Positions 25,357 through 34,859 of a DNA stretch of 64,000 nt are shown here, piece by piece. A model generated the notes under the pieces. The model did no database searches and was not told where the DNA came from. It saw nothing but the letters and a program-made list of their open reading frames with translations. The position numbers and the translations under genes are program-made. Numbering within the stretch: position 1 is the first letter of the stretch; each line of letters starts with the position of its first letter. The stretch is from G965267185 sp965267185 (GTDB lineage Bacteria > Pseudomonadota > Alphaproteobacteria > UBA6615), in contig OZ253937.1 of assembly GCA_965267185.1 (NCBI GenBank), positions 1,116,001-1,180,000 of the forward strand, in the 5' to 3' direction.

Positions 25357-26367
25357 TCATTTCGGGAACCAATCGAAAGCGACGATGGCGCCGGCGGTTA
25401 CCACCACCCACAACAGCGAGAACGGCAGGAAGACCTTCCAGCCAAGGCGCATGAGCTGGTCGTAGCGGTAGCGCGGCAGGGTCGCCCGCACCCATAGGAA
25501 GACGAACAGCACGAACGACACCTTGAGCGCGAACCAGACGACGCCCGGCAGCCAATTGAACGGCGCGATGTCGAACGGCGGCAGCCAGCCGCCGAGGAAC
25601 AGAATGACCGTCATGCCGCTCATCAAAATCATGTTGGCGTATTCGCCGAGGAAGAACAGAGCGAACGCCATCGCCGAATATTCAACGTTGTAGCCCGACA
25701 CGAGTTCGGCTTCGGCCTCCGGCAGATCGAACGGCGCGCGGTTGGTTTCCGCCAATGTGGAGACGAAGAAGATGACGAACATCGGGAACAGCGGAATGAA
25801 GAACCAGACGTTCTGCTGCGCCATGACGATATCGGTCAGGTTGAGCGAGCCGACAGCGAGCAACACCGTGATGATGACGAAGCCGATGGAGACTTCGTAG
25901 GAGACCATCTGCGCCGCCGAGCGCAACGCGCCGAGGAACGGATAGATCGAGTTCGACGCCCAGCCCGCCATGATGATGCCGTAGACGCCGAGCGAGCTGA
26001 TGGCGAAGAGATAGAGGATGCCAACATTGATGTCCGACAGCACCCAGCCATCGGCCACCGGGATCACGGCCCATCCCACCATCGCCAGCGAGAAGGTCAG
26101 CATCGGCGCCAGCAGAAAAACCACGCGGTTTGACCCGGTGGGAATGATCGCTTCCTTCGCCAACAGCTTGAGGCCATCGGCAAACGGCTGCAGCAAGCCG
26201 AATGGCCCCACCACGTTCGGGCCCATGCGCAACTGAATGAACCCGATCACTTTGCGCTCGGCATAAGTGAGATACGCCACCGCGACCAGCAGCGGCACCA
26301 CGATGAACAGGATCTGGATAAGGATCCAGATCGTCGGCCAGGCGTAATTCGTCCAGAATTCAGCCAT
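25357..26367 (-). CDS. nuoH: NADH-quinone oxidoreductase subunit H
   Basis: A protein of 336 residues with about eight membrane helices, forming the quinone-access side of complex I with subunits B and D. The family segments RKVIGFIQLRMGPNVVGPFGLLQPFADGLKL and AETNRAPFDLPEAEAELVSGYNVEYS are intact, including the acidic residues lining the entry to the E-channel. Its start overlaps the nuoG stop by 8 bases. Confidence 0.97.
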   Translation of the reverse strand: MAEFWTNYAWPTIWILIQILFIVVPLLVAVAYLTYAERKVIGFIQLRMGPNVVGPFGLLQPFADGLKLLAKEAIIPTGSNRVVFLLAPMLTFSLAMVGWAVIPVADGWVLSDINVGILYLFAISSLGVYGIIMAGWASNSIYPFLGALRSAAQMVSYEVSIGFVIITVLLAVGSLNLTDIVMAQQNVWFFIPLFPMFVIFFVSTLAETNRAPFDLPEAEAELVSGYNVEYSAMAFALFFLGEYANMILMSGMTVILFLGGWLPPFDIAPFNWLPGVVWFALKVSFVLFVFLWVRATLPRYRYDQLMRLGWKVFLPFSLLWVVVTAGAIVAFDWFPK

Positions 26368-28426
26368 CGGTGCCGGTCCTTTCGCCGTCGCCGCCCACGA
26401 ACTCGCGGCTGCACTCGGCCATGGTTTCCGACGCCCGGCTGATCGGGCACGTCATGTAGTAGTTCGAAATGGGACTGGTCAGGGGGTCGCTCGACATCGG
26501 CCCGGCTTCGCCGAAGGCCTCCCAGTAGGCGAGAACGATCTCGCCCACCTGATCGAACACCGGATTGACCTCAACGAGCCGCGCGCGCACATCGCCCAGT
26601 GTTGCGAAATCCAAGCCGCCGCCGATAACGTCGGAAAGGGCGCGGATAATCGCCCAATCTTCGCGCGCATCGCCCGGCGGCTGCACCGCCTGACGCGCAA
26701 ACTGCACGCGGCCTTCGGTGTTCACATAGGTGCCGTTTTTCTCGGTATACGCCGCGCCTGGCAGAATGACATCGGCGCGGTGCGCGCCCTGGTCGCCATG
26801 GTGGCCCTGATAGATGACAAAGGCACTGCCGAGGCTCGTCACATCGATCTCGTCGGCAGCCAACAGGTACACCACGTCGATGTCGCCGCCGGTGGCGCCG
26901 TCGATAATGCCCTCGACATCCAGACCGCCCGCGCCGGGCGTGAAGCCCAGATCGAGACCGCCGACCCGCGACGCGGCAGTGTGCAACACGTTGAAGCCGT
27001 TCCAATCGTCGCTCACCAGGCCGCAATCGTCGGCGATCTTGCGGGCCGTCGCCAAAATTGCCGCGCCGTCGGGCCGCCCCAGGGCGCCCATACCTACAAT
27101 AATCGCGCCACGCTCGGCGTTTTTAAGTACATCGGCGAAGGCGTTGCTGCCGTCGGCAACGGCGGCCAGCGTGTCCGGGCCGGCGCCGAGATAGTCGACC
27201 GGATAGGTCAAATCGACATCGGGACCGATTGCCGCCGCTTTCAAATTCCCCTGCAGCCAGGCCTTGCGCAGCCGGGCATTGACCAGCGGCGCTTCCCAGC
27301 GCGGGTTGGTGCCGACCAGGAGCACCGCGTCGGCGGTTTCCAGCCCGGCGATGGTCGAGTTGGTGAGATAGGCCGCGCGCGGCGACGCCGGCAATTTGGC
27401 GCCGTCCTGACGGCAGTCGATATGGGGCGACCCCAACGCCGTCATCAGGTCTTTCAAAGCGATCATGGACTCAGCGTCGCATTGATCGCCGGCGATGGCG
27501 GCGATGCGATCGCCCGTGGTCGCCTTGATGCGGTCGCCGATGGCGGCAAACGCTTCCTGCCAGCTGGTTTCGCGCAGCTTGCCGCCGATCCGCAGATACG
27601 GCCGGTCGAGGCGCTGCCGGGCCAAGCCGTCGACGGCGTAGCGGGCCTTGTCGGCGATCCACTCTTCGTTGACGTCTTCGTTCAAGCGGGGCAGCGCGCG
27701 CAGCACTTCGGTCTGCCGGGAGTCGACCCGGATGGCGCTGCCGACCGCATCCATCACGTCGATGGATTCGGTCTTGGTGAGCTCCCAGGGCCGCGACACG
27801 AAGGCATAGGGCTTCGAGGTCAGCGCGCCCACCGGACATAAGTCGATGACGTTGGCGCTGAGTTCGGAATCGAGCGACTTCTCCAAATAGGTCGTGATCT
27901 CGGCGTGTTCGCCGCGGCCAAGCAGCCCGAGGTCCGGCACGCCGGCGATTTCGGTGGCGAACCGCACGCAGCGAGTGCAGTGGATGCAGCGGGTCATGAT
28001 CGTTTTGACCAGCGGCCCCATATGCTTGTCTTTGACCGCGCGCTTATTTTCCCGGTAGCGCGAATGGTCGTAGCCGTAGGCCATCGCCTGGTCTTGCAGG
28101 TCGCACTCACCGCCCTGGTCGCAAATCGGGCAATCGAGCGGATGGTTGATCAGCAAGAACTCCATCACGCCGTTGCGCGCCTTCTGCACCATCTCGGAGT
28201 CTGTTTTGATCTCCATGCCCTCGCCCACCGGCATGGCACACGACGCTGCCGGCTTGGGCGGGCCGGGCGACACCTCGACCAGGCACATGCGGCAGTTACC
28301 GGCGATCGACAGGCGTTCGTGGTAGCAGAACCGTGGTATCTCCTTACCGGCCATCTCGCAGGCCTGGAGCACGGTGATCCCGTCGGGAACTTCAATTTCC
28401 GCACCGTCGATGGTGACCTTCGGCAT
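26360..28426 (-). CDS. nuoG: NADH-quinone oxidoreductase subunit G
   Basis: A protein of 688 residues, the large iron-sulfur subunit of the peripheral arm. The N-terminus holds a 2Fe-2S ferredoxin domain (RFCYHERLSIAGNCRMCLVEV), then the C/H-ligated cluster (HPLDCPICDQGGECDLQD) and a 4Fe-4S set (TRCIHCTRCVRFATE). The rest is a molybdopterin-oxidoreductase-like domain without cofactor, as usual. Length and order fit the alphaproteobacterial/mitochondrial type. It lies 18 bases after nuoF. Confidence 0.97.
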   Translation of the reverse strand: MPKVTIDGAEIEVPDGITVLQACEMAGKEIPRFCYHERLSIAGNCRMCLVEVSPGPPKPAASCAMPVGEGMEIKTDSEMVQKARNGVMEFLLINHPLDCPICDQGGECDLQDQAMAYGYDHSRYRENKRAVKDKHMGPLVKTIMTRCIHCTRCVRFATEIAGVPDLGLLGRGEHAEITTYLEKSLDSELSANVIDLCPVGALTSKPYAFVSRPWELTKTESIDVMDAVGSAIRVDSRQTEVLRALPRLNEDVNEEWIADKARYAVDGLARQRLDRPYLRIGGKLRETSWQEAFAAIGDRIKATTGDRIAAIAGDQCDAESMIALKDLMTALGSPHIDCRQDGAKLPASPRAAYLTNSTIAGLETADAVLLVGTNPRWEAPLVNARLRKAWLQGNLKAAAIGPDVDLTYPVDYLGAGPDTLAAVADGSNAFADVLKNAERGAIIVGMGALGRPDGAAILATARKIADDCGLVSDDWNGFNVLHTAASRVGGLDLGFTPGAGGLDVEGIIDGATGGDIDVVYLLAADEIDVTSLGSAFVIYQGHHGDQGAHRADVILPGAAYTEKNGTYVNTEGRVQFARQAVQPPGDAREDWAIIRALSDVIGGGLDFATLGDVRARLVEVNPVFDQVGEIVLAYWEAFGEAGPMSSDPLTSPISNYYMTCPISRASETMAECSREFVGGDGERTGTDG

Positions 28427-28444
28427 AACGTCCGTTCCCCCGCC

Positions 28445-29761
28445 CTACTCGGCCGCCGCCGCGGCAACCGGCATCGGTTCCCCGGCCGCGGTTTTGCGCT
28501 CGACGATGCGGCGTTCCAGCTCGGGCCGGAAATGGCGGATCAACCCCTGCACCGGCCAAACCCCACCGTCGGCCAGCGCGCAAATCGTATGGCCCTCGAT
28601 CTGCTTGGTGAGGTCCCACAGCATGTCGATCTCGTTGATTTCGGCATCACCGGTCACCAGCCGCTGCATCACCCGATAGACCCAGCCCATTCCCTCGCGG
28701 CAGGGCGTGCATTGGCCGCAGCTTTCATGGCGGTAAAAATGGCTAAGCCGTGCAATGGCTTCGACGATATCGGTCGACTGATCCATGACGATAACCGCGG
28801 CCGTGCCCAATCCGGTGCTTTGTTCGCGCAAGGAATCGAAATCCATCAAGATGTCGTCGCAGATTCCTTTAGCTATACACGGGGTCGAGGAGCCACCGGG
28901 GATCACGGCCAGCAGGTTGTCCCAACCGCCGCGCACGCCGCCGGCATGCTTGTCGATCAGCTCCTTGAGCGGAATGCTCATAGCTTCCTCGACATTGCAG
29001 GGATTGTTGACGTGGCCGGAGATCGAGAAAATCTTGGTGCCGGTGTTGTTCTCACGCCCAATGCCGGCAAACCATGCCGCGCCGCGCCGAATGATCGTCG
29101 GCGCCACGGCAATGGTCTCGACATTGTTGACCGTTGTCGGGCAGCCATAGAGGCCGCAGGCCGCCGGAAACGGCGGTTTCAGCCGCGGCTGGCCCTTCTT
29201 GCCCTCAAGGCTCTCGAGCAGCGCAGTTTCCTCACCGCAGATGTAGGCGCCCGCGCCACGGTGCAGATAGACGTCGAAATCCCAGCCCGAACCGCTCGCA
29301 TTCTTGCCGATGAGCCCGGCGTCGTAAGCCTCTTCGATGGCCTGGCTAACGTGCGATGCTTCACTGAAGAATTCGCCCCTTATGTAGATGTAAGCGGCAT
29401 TTGCCCCCATCGCGAAACCGGCAACCAGGCACCCTTCGATTAAAATATGCGGGTCATAGCGCAAGATCTCGCGGTCTTTGCAGGTGCCTGGCTCGGATTC
29501 GTCGGCGTTGACCACCAGATAGTGCGGCCGCCCATCGCGCCGGTCTTCGGGCGGCATGAACGACCATTTGACGCCGGTCGGGAAACCGGCGCCGCCGCGC
29601 CCGCGTAGTCCAGATTCCTTAATCTCTTCGACCAGCTTTTCGCGGCCGAGTTCGAGCAGCGCCTTGGTGTTGTCCCAGATACCGCGGCGGCGCGCGCCGT
29701 CGAGACGCCAATCGTCCTGGCCGTAAAGGTTTTTAAAGATGCGGTCTTGATCGGCCAGCAT
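28445..29761 (-). CDS. nuoF: NADH-quinone oxidoreductase subunit F
   Basis: A protein of 438 residues that binds NADH, FMN and cluster N3. The NADH/FMN-binding segments are GLRGRGGAGFPTGVKW and GAGAYICGEETALLESLEG, and the 4Fe-4S ligands lie in ESCGQCTPCREG with a later Cys. The start ATG at 29761 overlaps the nuoE stop (TGATG). This is the electron entry point of complex I at the cytoplasmic tip. Confidence 0.97.
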   Translation of the reverse strand: MLADQDRIFKNLYGQDDWRLDGARRRGIWDNTKALLELGREKLVEEIKESGLRGRGGAGFPTGVKWSFMPPEDRRDGRPHYLVVNADESEPGTCKDREILRYDPHILIEGCLVAGFAMGANAAYIYIRGEFFSEASHVSQAIEEAYDAGLIGKNASGSGWDFDVYLHRGAGAYICGEETALLESLEGKKGQPRLKPPFPAACGLYGCPTTVNNVETIAVAPTIIRRGAAWFAGIGRENNTGTKIFSISGHVNNPCNVEEAMSIPLKELIDKHAGGVRGGWDNLLAVIPGGSSTPCIAKGICDDILMDFDSLREQSTGLGTAAVIVMDQSTDIVEAIARLSHFYRHESCGQCTPCREGMGWVYRVMQRLVTGDAEINEIDMLWDLTKQIEGHTICALADGGVWPVQGLIRHFRPELERRIVERKTAAGEPMPVAAAAAE

Positions 29762-30348
29762 CAATCGTCTCCTCCGCCGGCAAGACTGGTAAGCTCACCC
29801 GTCGGTTCGGAACCAACCCGTCCGGTCTGCGAACCGGCTTTCGGCGATTCACCACGCTTCATCGCTTCCAGGAGCGCGCGGAAATTTTCCGGCGTCAGGT
29901 CCTCGTAATACTCGTCATTGATCTGCACCATCGGCGCGTTGCAGCACGCCCCGAGGCATTCGACCTCGACAACCGTGAACAATCCGTCTTCGCTACTCTC
30001 ACCAAGACCACAACCGGTGACGTCGGCCGCAACCTGCCGCAAATCGTCAGAGCCGCGCAGCCAGCAGGGCGTGGTGCGGCAAACTTGAATGAAGTTCTTG
30101 CCGACCGGTTCGAGATTGAACATCGAGTAGAACGTTGCCACCTCGAGCACGCGGATTTTCGCCATATCGAGACGCTCAGCGACATGTTCGATCGCCGCGG
30201 TGGGCAGCCAGCCGCCGCACTCGCGCTGCGCCAGATCGAGCAGCGGAATCACCGCGCTCTGCTGACGTCCCTCGGGATACCGCGCGATGACGTCGTCGCA
30301 CCGCGTCTTGCCCGCATCGGAAAATTCAAAGGTATCGATGTCGCTCAC
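29761..30348 (-). CDS. nuoE: NADH-quinone oxidoreductase subunit E
   Basis: A protein of 195 residues with a thioredoxin-like 2Fe-2S domain (cluster N1a). Cluster Cys lie in CRTTPCWLRGS and VECLGACCNAPMV. Translation starts at GTG 30348, overlapping the nuoD stop by 4 bases (GTGA). The last 25 residues or so are a Gly/Ser-rich tail of the kind that varies between species. Confidence 0.96.
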   Translation of the reverse strand: MSDIDTFEFSDAGKTRCDDVIARYPEGRQQSAVIPLLDLAQRECGGWLPTAAIEHVAERLDMAKIRVLEVATFYSMFNLEPVGKNFIQVCRTTPCWLRGSDDLRQVAADVTGCGLGESSEDGLFTVVEVECLGACCNAPMVQINDEYYEDLTPENFRALLEAMKRGESPKAGSQTGRVGSEPTGELTSLAGGGDD

Positions 30349-31523
30349 CGGTCGACCTCACCAAACACGATATCGAGGCTGCCGATAACCGCGGGAACAT
30401 CGGCCAGCATGTGCCCCCGGGTCAGGAAATCCATCGCTTGCATGAAGGCGAAGCCAGGTGCGCGGATCTTGCAGCGGTAGGGCCGGTTTGTACCGTCGGA
30501 GATCAAGTAGACCCCGAATTCGCCTTTCGGCGCTTCGACCGCGGTGTACGTCTCGCCGGCGGGTACGTGGTACCCTTCTGTATATAGTTTGAAATGATGG
30601 ATTAGCGCTTCCATCGAATGTTTCATTTCGCCGCGGCGCGGCGGCGTAATCTTGTAGTCGGTAGCGATTACCGGGCCGTCGGGCATATCGTCGAGACACT
30701 GGCGCATGATGCGCAGGCTCTCGCGCATTTCCGCCACCCGCACCAGGAAGCGCGCGTAACAATCGCCGGTCTTGCCCACGGGCACATCGAAATCGACCTT
30801 GTCGTAAACGTCATAGGGCTGCGCCTTGCGAAGATCCCAGGCCAGGCCCGAGGCGCGTAGAACCGGTCCGCTCATGCCCCAATCCTGCGCTTCCTCCGCA
30901 CTGATATGTCCGATATCGACGGTGCGCTGGCGGAAAATCCGATTACCGCTCAAGAGATCTTCCATATCGTCGATGAACTTCGGATAGGTCTCGCAGAACT
31001 CGTAGATATCGTCGGCCAGTCCAGTCGGCAGGTCTTGGTGCACTCCGCCGGGCCGGAAGTAGGCCGCGTGGAGCCGCGCGCCGGACACCCGCTCGTAGAA
31101 CTCCATCAGCCGTTCCCGTTCCTCGAAGCCCCACAGCAACGGCGTCATCGCACCCACGTCGAGCGCGTAGGTGGTGAGGTTCATAATATGGTTGAGGATG
31201 CGGGTGATCTCGGAGAAGAGCACGCGGATATACTGGCCGCGCTCCGGCACTTCGAGGCCGAGCAGCTTTTCGGTCGCCAGGGCAAAAGCGTGCTCCTGGC
31301 ACATGGGCGACACGTAGTCGAGCCGGTCGAAGTACGGCACCGCCTGCAAATAGGTCTTGTACTCGATGAGCTTTTCCGTGCCGCGATGCAGGAGCCCGAT
31401 ATGGGGATCCGCGCGCTCCACGACTTCGCCGTCCATTTCGAGAACCAGCCGCAAGACGCCATGGGCCGCGGGATGCTGCGGCCCGAAGTTCATCGTTAGG
31501 TTTTTGATCGCGACTTCGCTCAT
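30345..31523 (-). CDS. nuoD: NADH-quinone oxidoreductase subunit D
   Basis: A protein of 392 residues, the 49-kDa-type subunit that forms the quinone site with subunit B. It shows NFGPQHPAAHGVLRLVLEMDGE, the loop that lines the quinone pocket, plus HIGLLHRGTEKL and the C-terminal DIVFGEVDR. It is a separate gene, not the CD fusion of E. coli. It overlaps nuoC by 4 bases (ATGA). Confidence 0.97.
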   Translation of the reverse strand: MSEVAIKNLTMNFGPQHPAAHGVLRLVLEMDGEVVERADPHIGLLHRGTEKLIEYKTYLQAVPYFDRLDYVSPMCQEHAFALATEKLLGLEVPERGQYIRVLFSEITRILNHIMNLTTYALDVGAMTPLLWGFEERERLMEFYERVSGARLHAAYFRPGGVHQDLPTGLADDIYEFCETYPKFIDDMEDLLSGNRIFRQRTVDIGHISAEEAQDWGMSGPVLRASGLAWDLRKAQPYDVYDKVDFDVPVGKTGDCYARFLVRVAEMRESLRIMRQCLDDMPDGPVIATDYKITPPRRGEMKHSMEALIHHFKLYTEGYHVPAGETYTAVEAPKGEFGVYLISDGTNRPYRCKIRAPGFAFMQAMDFLTRGHMLADVPAVIGSLDIVFGEVDR

Positions 31524-32152
31524 GTGGCGCCCTCTTCCGCCGCCCCATCTTCTGCCTCGGCTTTCTCGTCGCCCGGCAGCACCTTATTCATGCCCTCCCA
31601 GGGGCTCAGGAAATCGAAGGTGCGGAAGTCTTGGGTCAACTGAACGGGATCATAGACGACGCGTTTTTGCGCTTCGTCGTAGCGCACCTCGACGCGGCCG
31701 GTCAGCGGGAAATCCTTGCGCAGCGGATGCCCCTCGAAACCGTAGTCGGTGAGAATACGCCGCAAGTCGGGATGGTCGGAGAACATTATGCCGTAGAGAT
31801 CCCAGGTCTCGCGTTCGAACCAACCGGCTGAACTGAAGACCGTTGTGGCCGTCGGCACCGGCGTTTCCTCGTCGGTAGACACTTTCACACGGATGCGCTG
31901 ATTCTGGGTCAGCGAGAGCAAGTTGTAGACCACGTCGAAACGCGGATCGCGCTGCGGGTAGTCGGCCCCGCAAACGTCGACCAGAACCTTGAACTGACAG
32001 TTGCTGTCGTTGCGCAGAAACGTCAACACGTCGGTAATCGCCGCCGTGCGCACGAACACCGCCAGCTCGCCGCATTCGTCCGCGGTGCGGATCACGTCGC
32101 GGGGAAGCGCCGCAGCAATATAGTCACCAAGGTCCTGGAGGGCCTGATCCAT
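31520..32152 (-). CDS. nuoC: NADH-quinone oxidoreductase subunit C
   Basis: A protein of 210 residues, the 30-kDa-type subunit. The family segment ERETWDLYGIMFSDHPDLRRILTDYGFEGHPLRKDFPLTG is complete. The C-terminal 20 residues are acidic and Ala-rich (EKAEAEDGAAEEG). It follows nuoB by 29 bases and overlaps nuoD by 4. Confidence 0.97.
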   Translation of the reverse strand: MDQALQDLGDYIAAALPRDVIRTADECGELAVFVRTAAITDVLTFLRNDSNCQFKVLVDVCGADYPQRDPRFDVVYNLLSLTQNQRIRVKVSTDEETPVPTATTVFSSAGWFERETWDLYGIMFSDHPDLRRILTDYGFEGHPLRKDFPLTGRVEVRYDEAQKRVVYDPVQLTQDFRTFDFLSPWEGMNKVLPGDEKAEAEDGAAEEGAT

Positions 32153-32181
32153 TGTGTTTCGCTAAATCCTGCCCAATCCGG

Positions 32182-32736
32182 TTAACGCGCAATCGTGCTG
32201 GTGCGGCGTATTTTTTTCTGCAGCTGCAGAATGCCGTACAGCAGGGCTTCCGCCGTCGGCGGACAGCCCGGCACATAAATATCGACCGGCACGATGCGGT
32301 CGCAGCCGCGAACCACCGAATAGGAGTAGTGGTAATAGCCGCCGCCGTTGGCGCACGACCCCATAGAGATCACCCAGCGCGGTTCGGCCATCTGGTCGTA
32401 GACCTTGCGCAGAGCCGGCGCCATCTTGTTGGTGAGCGTGCCGGCAACAATCATCACATCGGATTGCCGCGGACTAGGCCGGAACACAATGCCGAACCGG
32501 TCGAGATCGTAGCGCGACGCTGCCGTATGCATCATCTCGACAGCGCAGCAGGCCAGCCCGAACGTCATCGGCCACATGGAGCCGCTGCGCGCCCAGTTCA
32601 CCAGCTTATCCATCTGGGCGATAACAAAACCCTTGTCGGTCAGCTCGTCGGTGACCGCCTTTAAGGCTGCGTCCTGGTCGGGTCCGGTGGTGAATGTGGG
32701 TGTGACACCGCCCCTCGGGTCTGGTTCTACTCCCAT
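32182..32736 (-). CDS. nuoB: NADH-quinone oxidoreductase subunit B
   Basis: A protein of 184 residues carrying cluster N2, the last cluster before quinone. The four Cys ligands are in GLACCAVEMM, SMGSCANGGGYYH and VPGCPPTAEALLYG. The start is taken at ATG 32736 (MGVEPDPRG), overlapping the nuoA end by 10 bases; a GTG at 32757 is possible but deeper inside nuoA. Normal in all other respects. Confidence 0.96.
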   Translation of the reverse strand: MGVEPDPRGGVTPTFTTGPDQDAALKAVTDELTDKGFVIAQMDKLVNWARSGSMWPMTFGLACCAVEMMHTAASRYDLDRFGIVFRPSPRQSDVMIVAGTLTNKMAPALRKVYDQMAEPRWVISMGSCANGGGYYHYSYSVVRGCDRIVPVDIYVPGCPPTAEALLYGILQLQKKIRRTSTIAR

Positions 32737-33092
32737 TCGAGCGCCCCTTTCCGCCACTCATAGACAAAGCCCACGGTCAGGATGGCCAGGAAAACGACCA
32801 TCGACCAAAAGCCGAAGATGCCGGTATCGCCGAGCGTAATCGCCCACGGAAACAGGAACGCAACCTCGAGGTCGAAAATGATGAACAGGATCGCCACGAG
32901 ATAGAAACGCACGTCGAACTTCATGCGCGCATCGTCGAACGGCTCGAAGCCGCATTCGTAGGCCGAGTTCTTTTCGACGTCGGGGTTGCTCGGCCCAACA
33001 AAAAACGATGCTGCCACCATCACGGCGGAGAGCCCGACGGCCAAACCGATAAAGATCAAGATCGGCAAATATTCGAGGAGCAACTCTTCCAT
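32727..33092 (-). CDS. nuoA: NADH-quinone oxidoreductase subunit A
   Basis: A protein of 121 residues with three membrane helices, first gene of the complex I operon. The family segment KNSAYECGFEPFDDARMKFDVRFYLVAILFIIFDLEVAFLFPWA is intact, including the loop Cys that sits near the quinone chamber. No coding sequence lies between it and the tRNA-Asp gene, so the operon promoter must be within 33093-33375. Confidence 0.97.
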   Translation of the reverse strand: MEELLLEYLPILIFIGLAVGLSAVMVAASFFVGPSNPDVEKNSAYECGFEPFDDARMKFDVRFYLVAILFIIFDLEVAFLFPWAITLGDTGIFGFWSMVVFLAILTVGFVYEWRKGALEWE

Positions 33093-33375
33093 AGTTGGCG
33101 CCCGCCAATATCGTTATGCGTTACATATGGCCGCGGCTGCAAAAGGTCGAGCCAATCGGCGCCTGCGGCGCAGCCATACACGACGTTCGTGCGCCGTGCA
33201 AGACAGCGTTCCCGTTAGAAACAACAGCTTTCCGAGTCTCGCAAAACCCGCACTAACTGAGGGTTAAAGCGATTGTAGTCGGAGTTCGCCAGCCGATGTA
33301 TCAATTCGCGCTGAGGCGAATCACCGCACCGGCCGTGAATACGACAGTACGCGCAACGAGTTATCGATGAAACGG
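33093..33375 (-). promoter_or_regulatory. upstream region of the nuo operon
   Basis: A gene-free stretch of 283 bases between nuoA and tRNA-Asp. It must hold the promoter and leader of the nuo superoperon. I see no convincing -35/-10 pair: a TTGCAC...TATGGC pair with 17-base spacing near 33170-33200 on the minus strand is the best, but weak, candidate. No strong hairpin or riboswitch was seen. Confidence 0.35.
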
Positions 33376-33452
<77 letters not shown>

Positions 33453-33570
33453 CACATCGGTCCGTGAGGATCGAGGGTAAGTACTGCTGGTGCTGACATG
33501 TGTCAAGCAAGCTCGCGCCGATGGCGCATCCCCGGCGATTCACGCGCGACACTATAACACGCGAGCGCGC

Positions 33571-34578
33571 TCATAGATCCTGGAGTTGGAGAGTGGACAG
33601 GCCCTGCAACCCATAACCGATTTCCCGCGTGACGAAACTAACCTTCTCGGTAACGTCGCTCGACCACGACGCGGGAGCCTTCTGCTTCCAAGCATCGAGC
33701 TTTACCGAGAGGGCGCACAGATTGGCCCCGATTTTCTCCTGATGGGTGGCCACCATCTGCGATACCCTGCGGTACCGCTCGGGCGAAATATCCTGCCACA
33801 TGCCCTCCGTGCGCACGCGAAACAATTCGACGACGTGTGCGACATTGCGATGCAGCCCGCGAATCTTGGAGGCAACGCTTTCGATATCCCGCGTGGCTGC
33901 GGCGTGATGCGCCAAGCCGGGGCTATGGGCCAGCTCGTACATATCGCTTAGAAAGTCCTCGAGGTCGGCTCGTGAGTCGTCATGGCACTTTTGGTAAAAC
34001 GACAGCGATAAATAGACGTCGGCATAGTCCTCGAGAAACTTGGGAATTTGCATCAGTTGGATATCCAGCGACTTCGCCAGCTCGCGCAAATTGTTCCGGG
34101 CGACATCGGCGTTCGGATCGGTGAACAGCGTCAGTACATCACGAAACGAGCCTGTGGTCATATTCGCATCGCCGTAGATCTTGAGAATCAATGGCCGTGT
34201 AAACGCGGTCATATGGGCTAGCAGGCTCTGGGCCATCTCGTCGGAGAGTTTGAGGCTTTCGACATCGTCGATGGGAATGTTCAACTCCCGCAGGCCGACC
34301 CGCAAGCTGTAGACATCGTAGCTGGGCAGCACGGCAAGTTTCTTGACGATCTCCAGGTCGATCGCGCGGTCACCGGAAAAGTCGAAGACCCGTTCCAACG
34401 CCTTCGGTGATACCAAGCCCCGGCCGGTCGCACCGCCGCTGTAGAGTTCGACCGCGCCTTCCAATCTGGCGTTCTTGATGAGCCGCGTTTTCTGAAGCGC
34501 CTTCACCCGCAGCGGGATCATCGAGAGCGGCAAAACATGAAGGCTGTCGTGGTCGCTCATTTCAACCAGGCTTGGCAT
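33571..34578 (-). CDS. conserved protein of unknown function, helical
   Basis: A protein of 335 residues flanked by tRNA genes. No signal peptide, membrane helix or enzyme motif is evident; composition and spacing suggest an all-helical soluble protein. Recognisable segments are MIPLRVKALQKTRLIKNARLEGAVELY, KLAVLPSYDVYSLRVGLRELNI and FTRPLILKIYGD, with FLEDYADVYLSLSFYQKC in the middle and ISPERYRRVSQMVATHQEKIGANLCALSVKLDAW near the end. From memory, similar proteins occur in Magnetospirillum and other Rhodospirillales, annotated only as hypothetical. The start is uncertain: ATG at 34578 or at 34560, neither with a strong ribosome site. Confidence 0.75.
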   Translation of the reverse strand: MPSLVEMSDHDSLHVLPLSMIPLRVKALQKTRLIKNARLEGAVELYSGGATGRGLVSPKALERVFDFSGDRAIDLEIVKKLAVLPSYDVYSLRVGLRELNIPIDDVESLKLSDEMAQSLLAHMTAFTRPLILKIYGDANMTTGSFRDVLTLFTDPNADVARNNLRELAKSLDIQLMQIPKFLEDYADVYLSLSFYQKCHDDSRADLEDFLSDMYELAHSPGLAHHAAATRDIESVASKIRGLHRNVAHVVELFRVRTEGMWQDISPERYRRVSQMVATHQEKIGANLCALSVKLDAWKQKAPASWSSDVTEKVSFVTREIGYGLQGLSTLQLQDL

Positions 34579-34702
34579 AAGCAGCTACCCGTAGAGTCTT
34601 GGAGCACAACTTCCAACACTACTCGGAACCCGATTGAGTCGGACAAGGTCTAATCGCGCCAAGCAGGCAGCGCAAAGAGACGCAGATTGATGGGTTGGGT
34701 GA

Positions 34703-34778
34703 TGGTGGGCGATGACGGGATCGAACCGCCGACCCCCTCGGTGTAAACGAGGTGCTCTCCCAGCTGAGCTAATCGCCC
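34703..34778 (-). tRNA. tRNA-Val (TAC)
   Basis: A 76-base cloverleaf on the minus strand. The acceptor GGGCGAT pairs with ATCGCCC, the D-arm is GCTCAGCTGGGAGAGC, and the anticodon stem-loop CTCGTTTACACCGAG gives anticodon TAC. The T-arm is GGCGGTTCGATCCCGTC and CCA is encoded. It lies upstream of the unknown 335-residue gene and downstream of hupB. Confidence 0.96.
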
Positions 34779-34859
34779 TTCGCGCAGGCTACCCTGCGAT
34801 GACCACGACCGGGTTCTATCTGTGCACGCTAGCGCACGCAACCCGTCGAGTTTAAGCCG

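Noticed and set aside
24207..25454. A plus-strand open frame of 415 codons opposite nuoJ and nuoI
   Set aside because: Antisense to two conserved genes and spanning their boundary; no motif or ribosome site.
27905..29443. A plus-strand open frame of 512 codons opposite nuoG and nuoF
   Set aside because: It spans the boundary of two real genes and shows only shadow composition.
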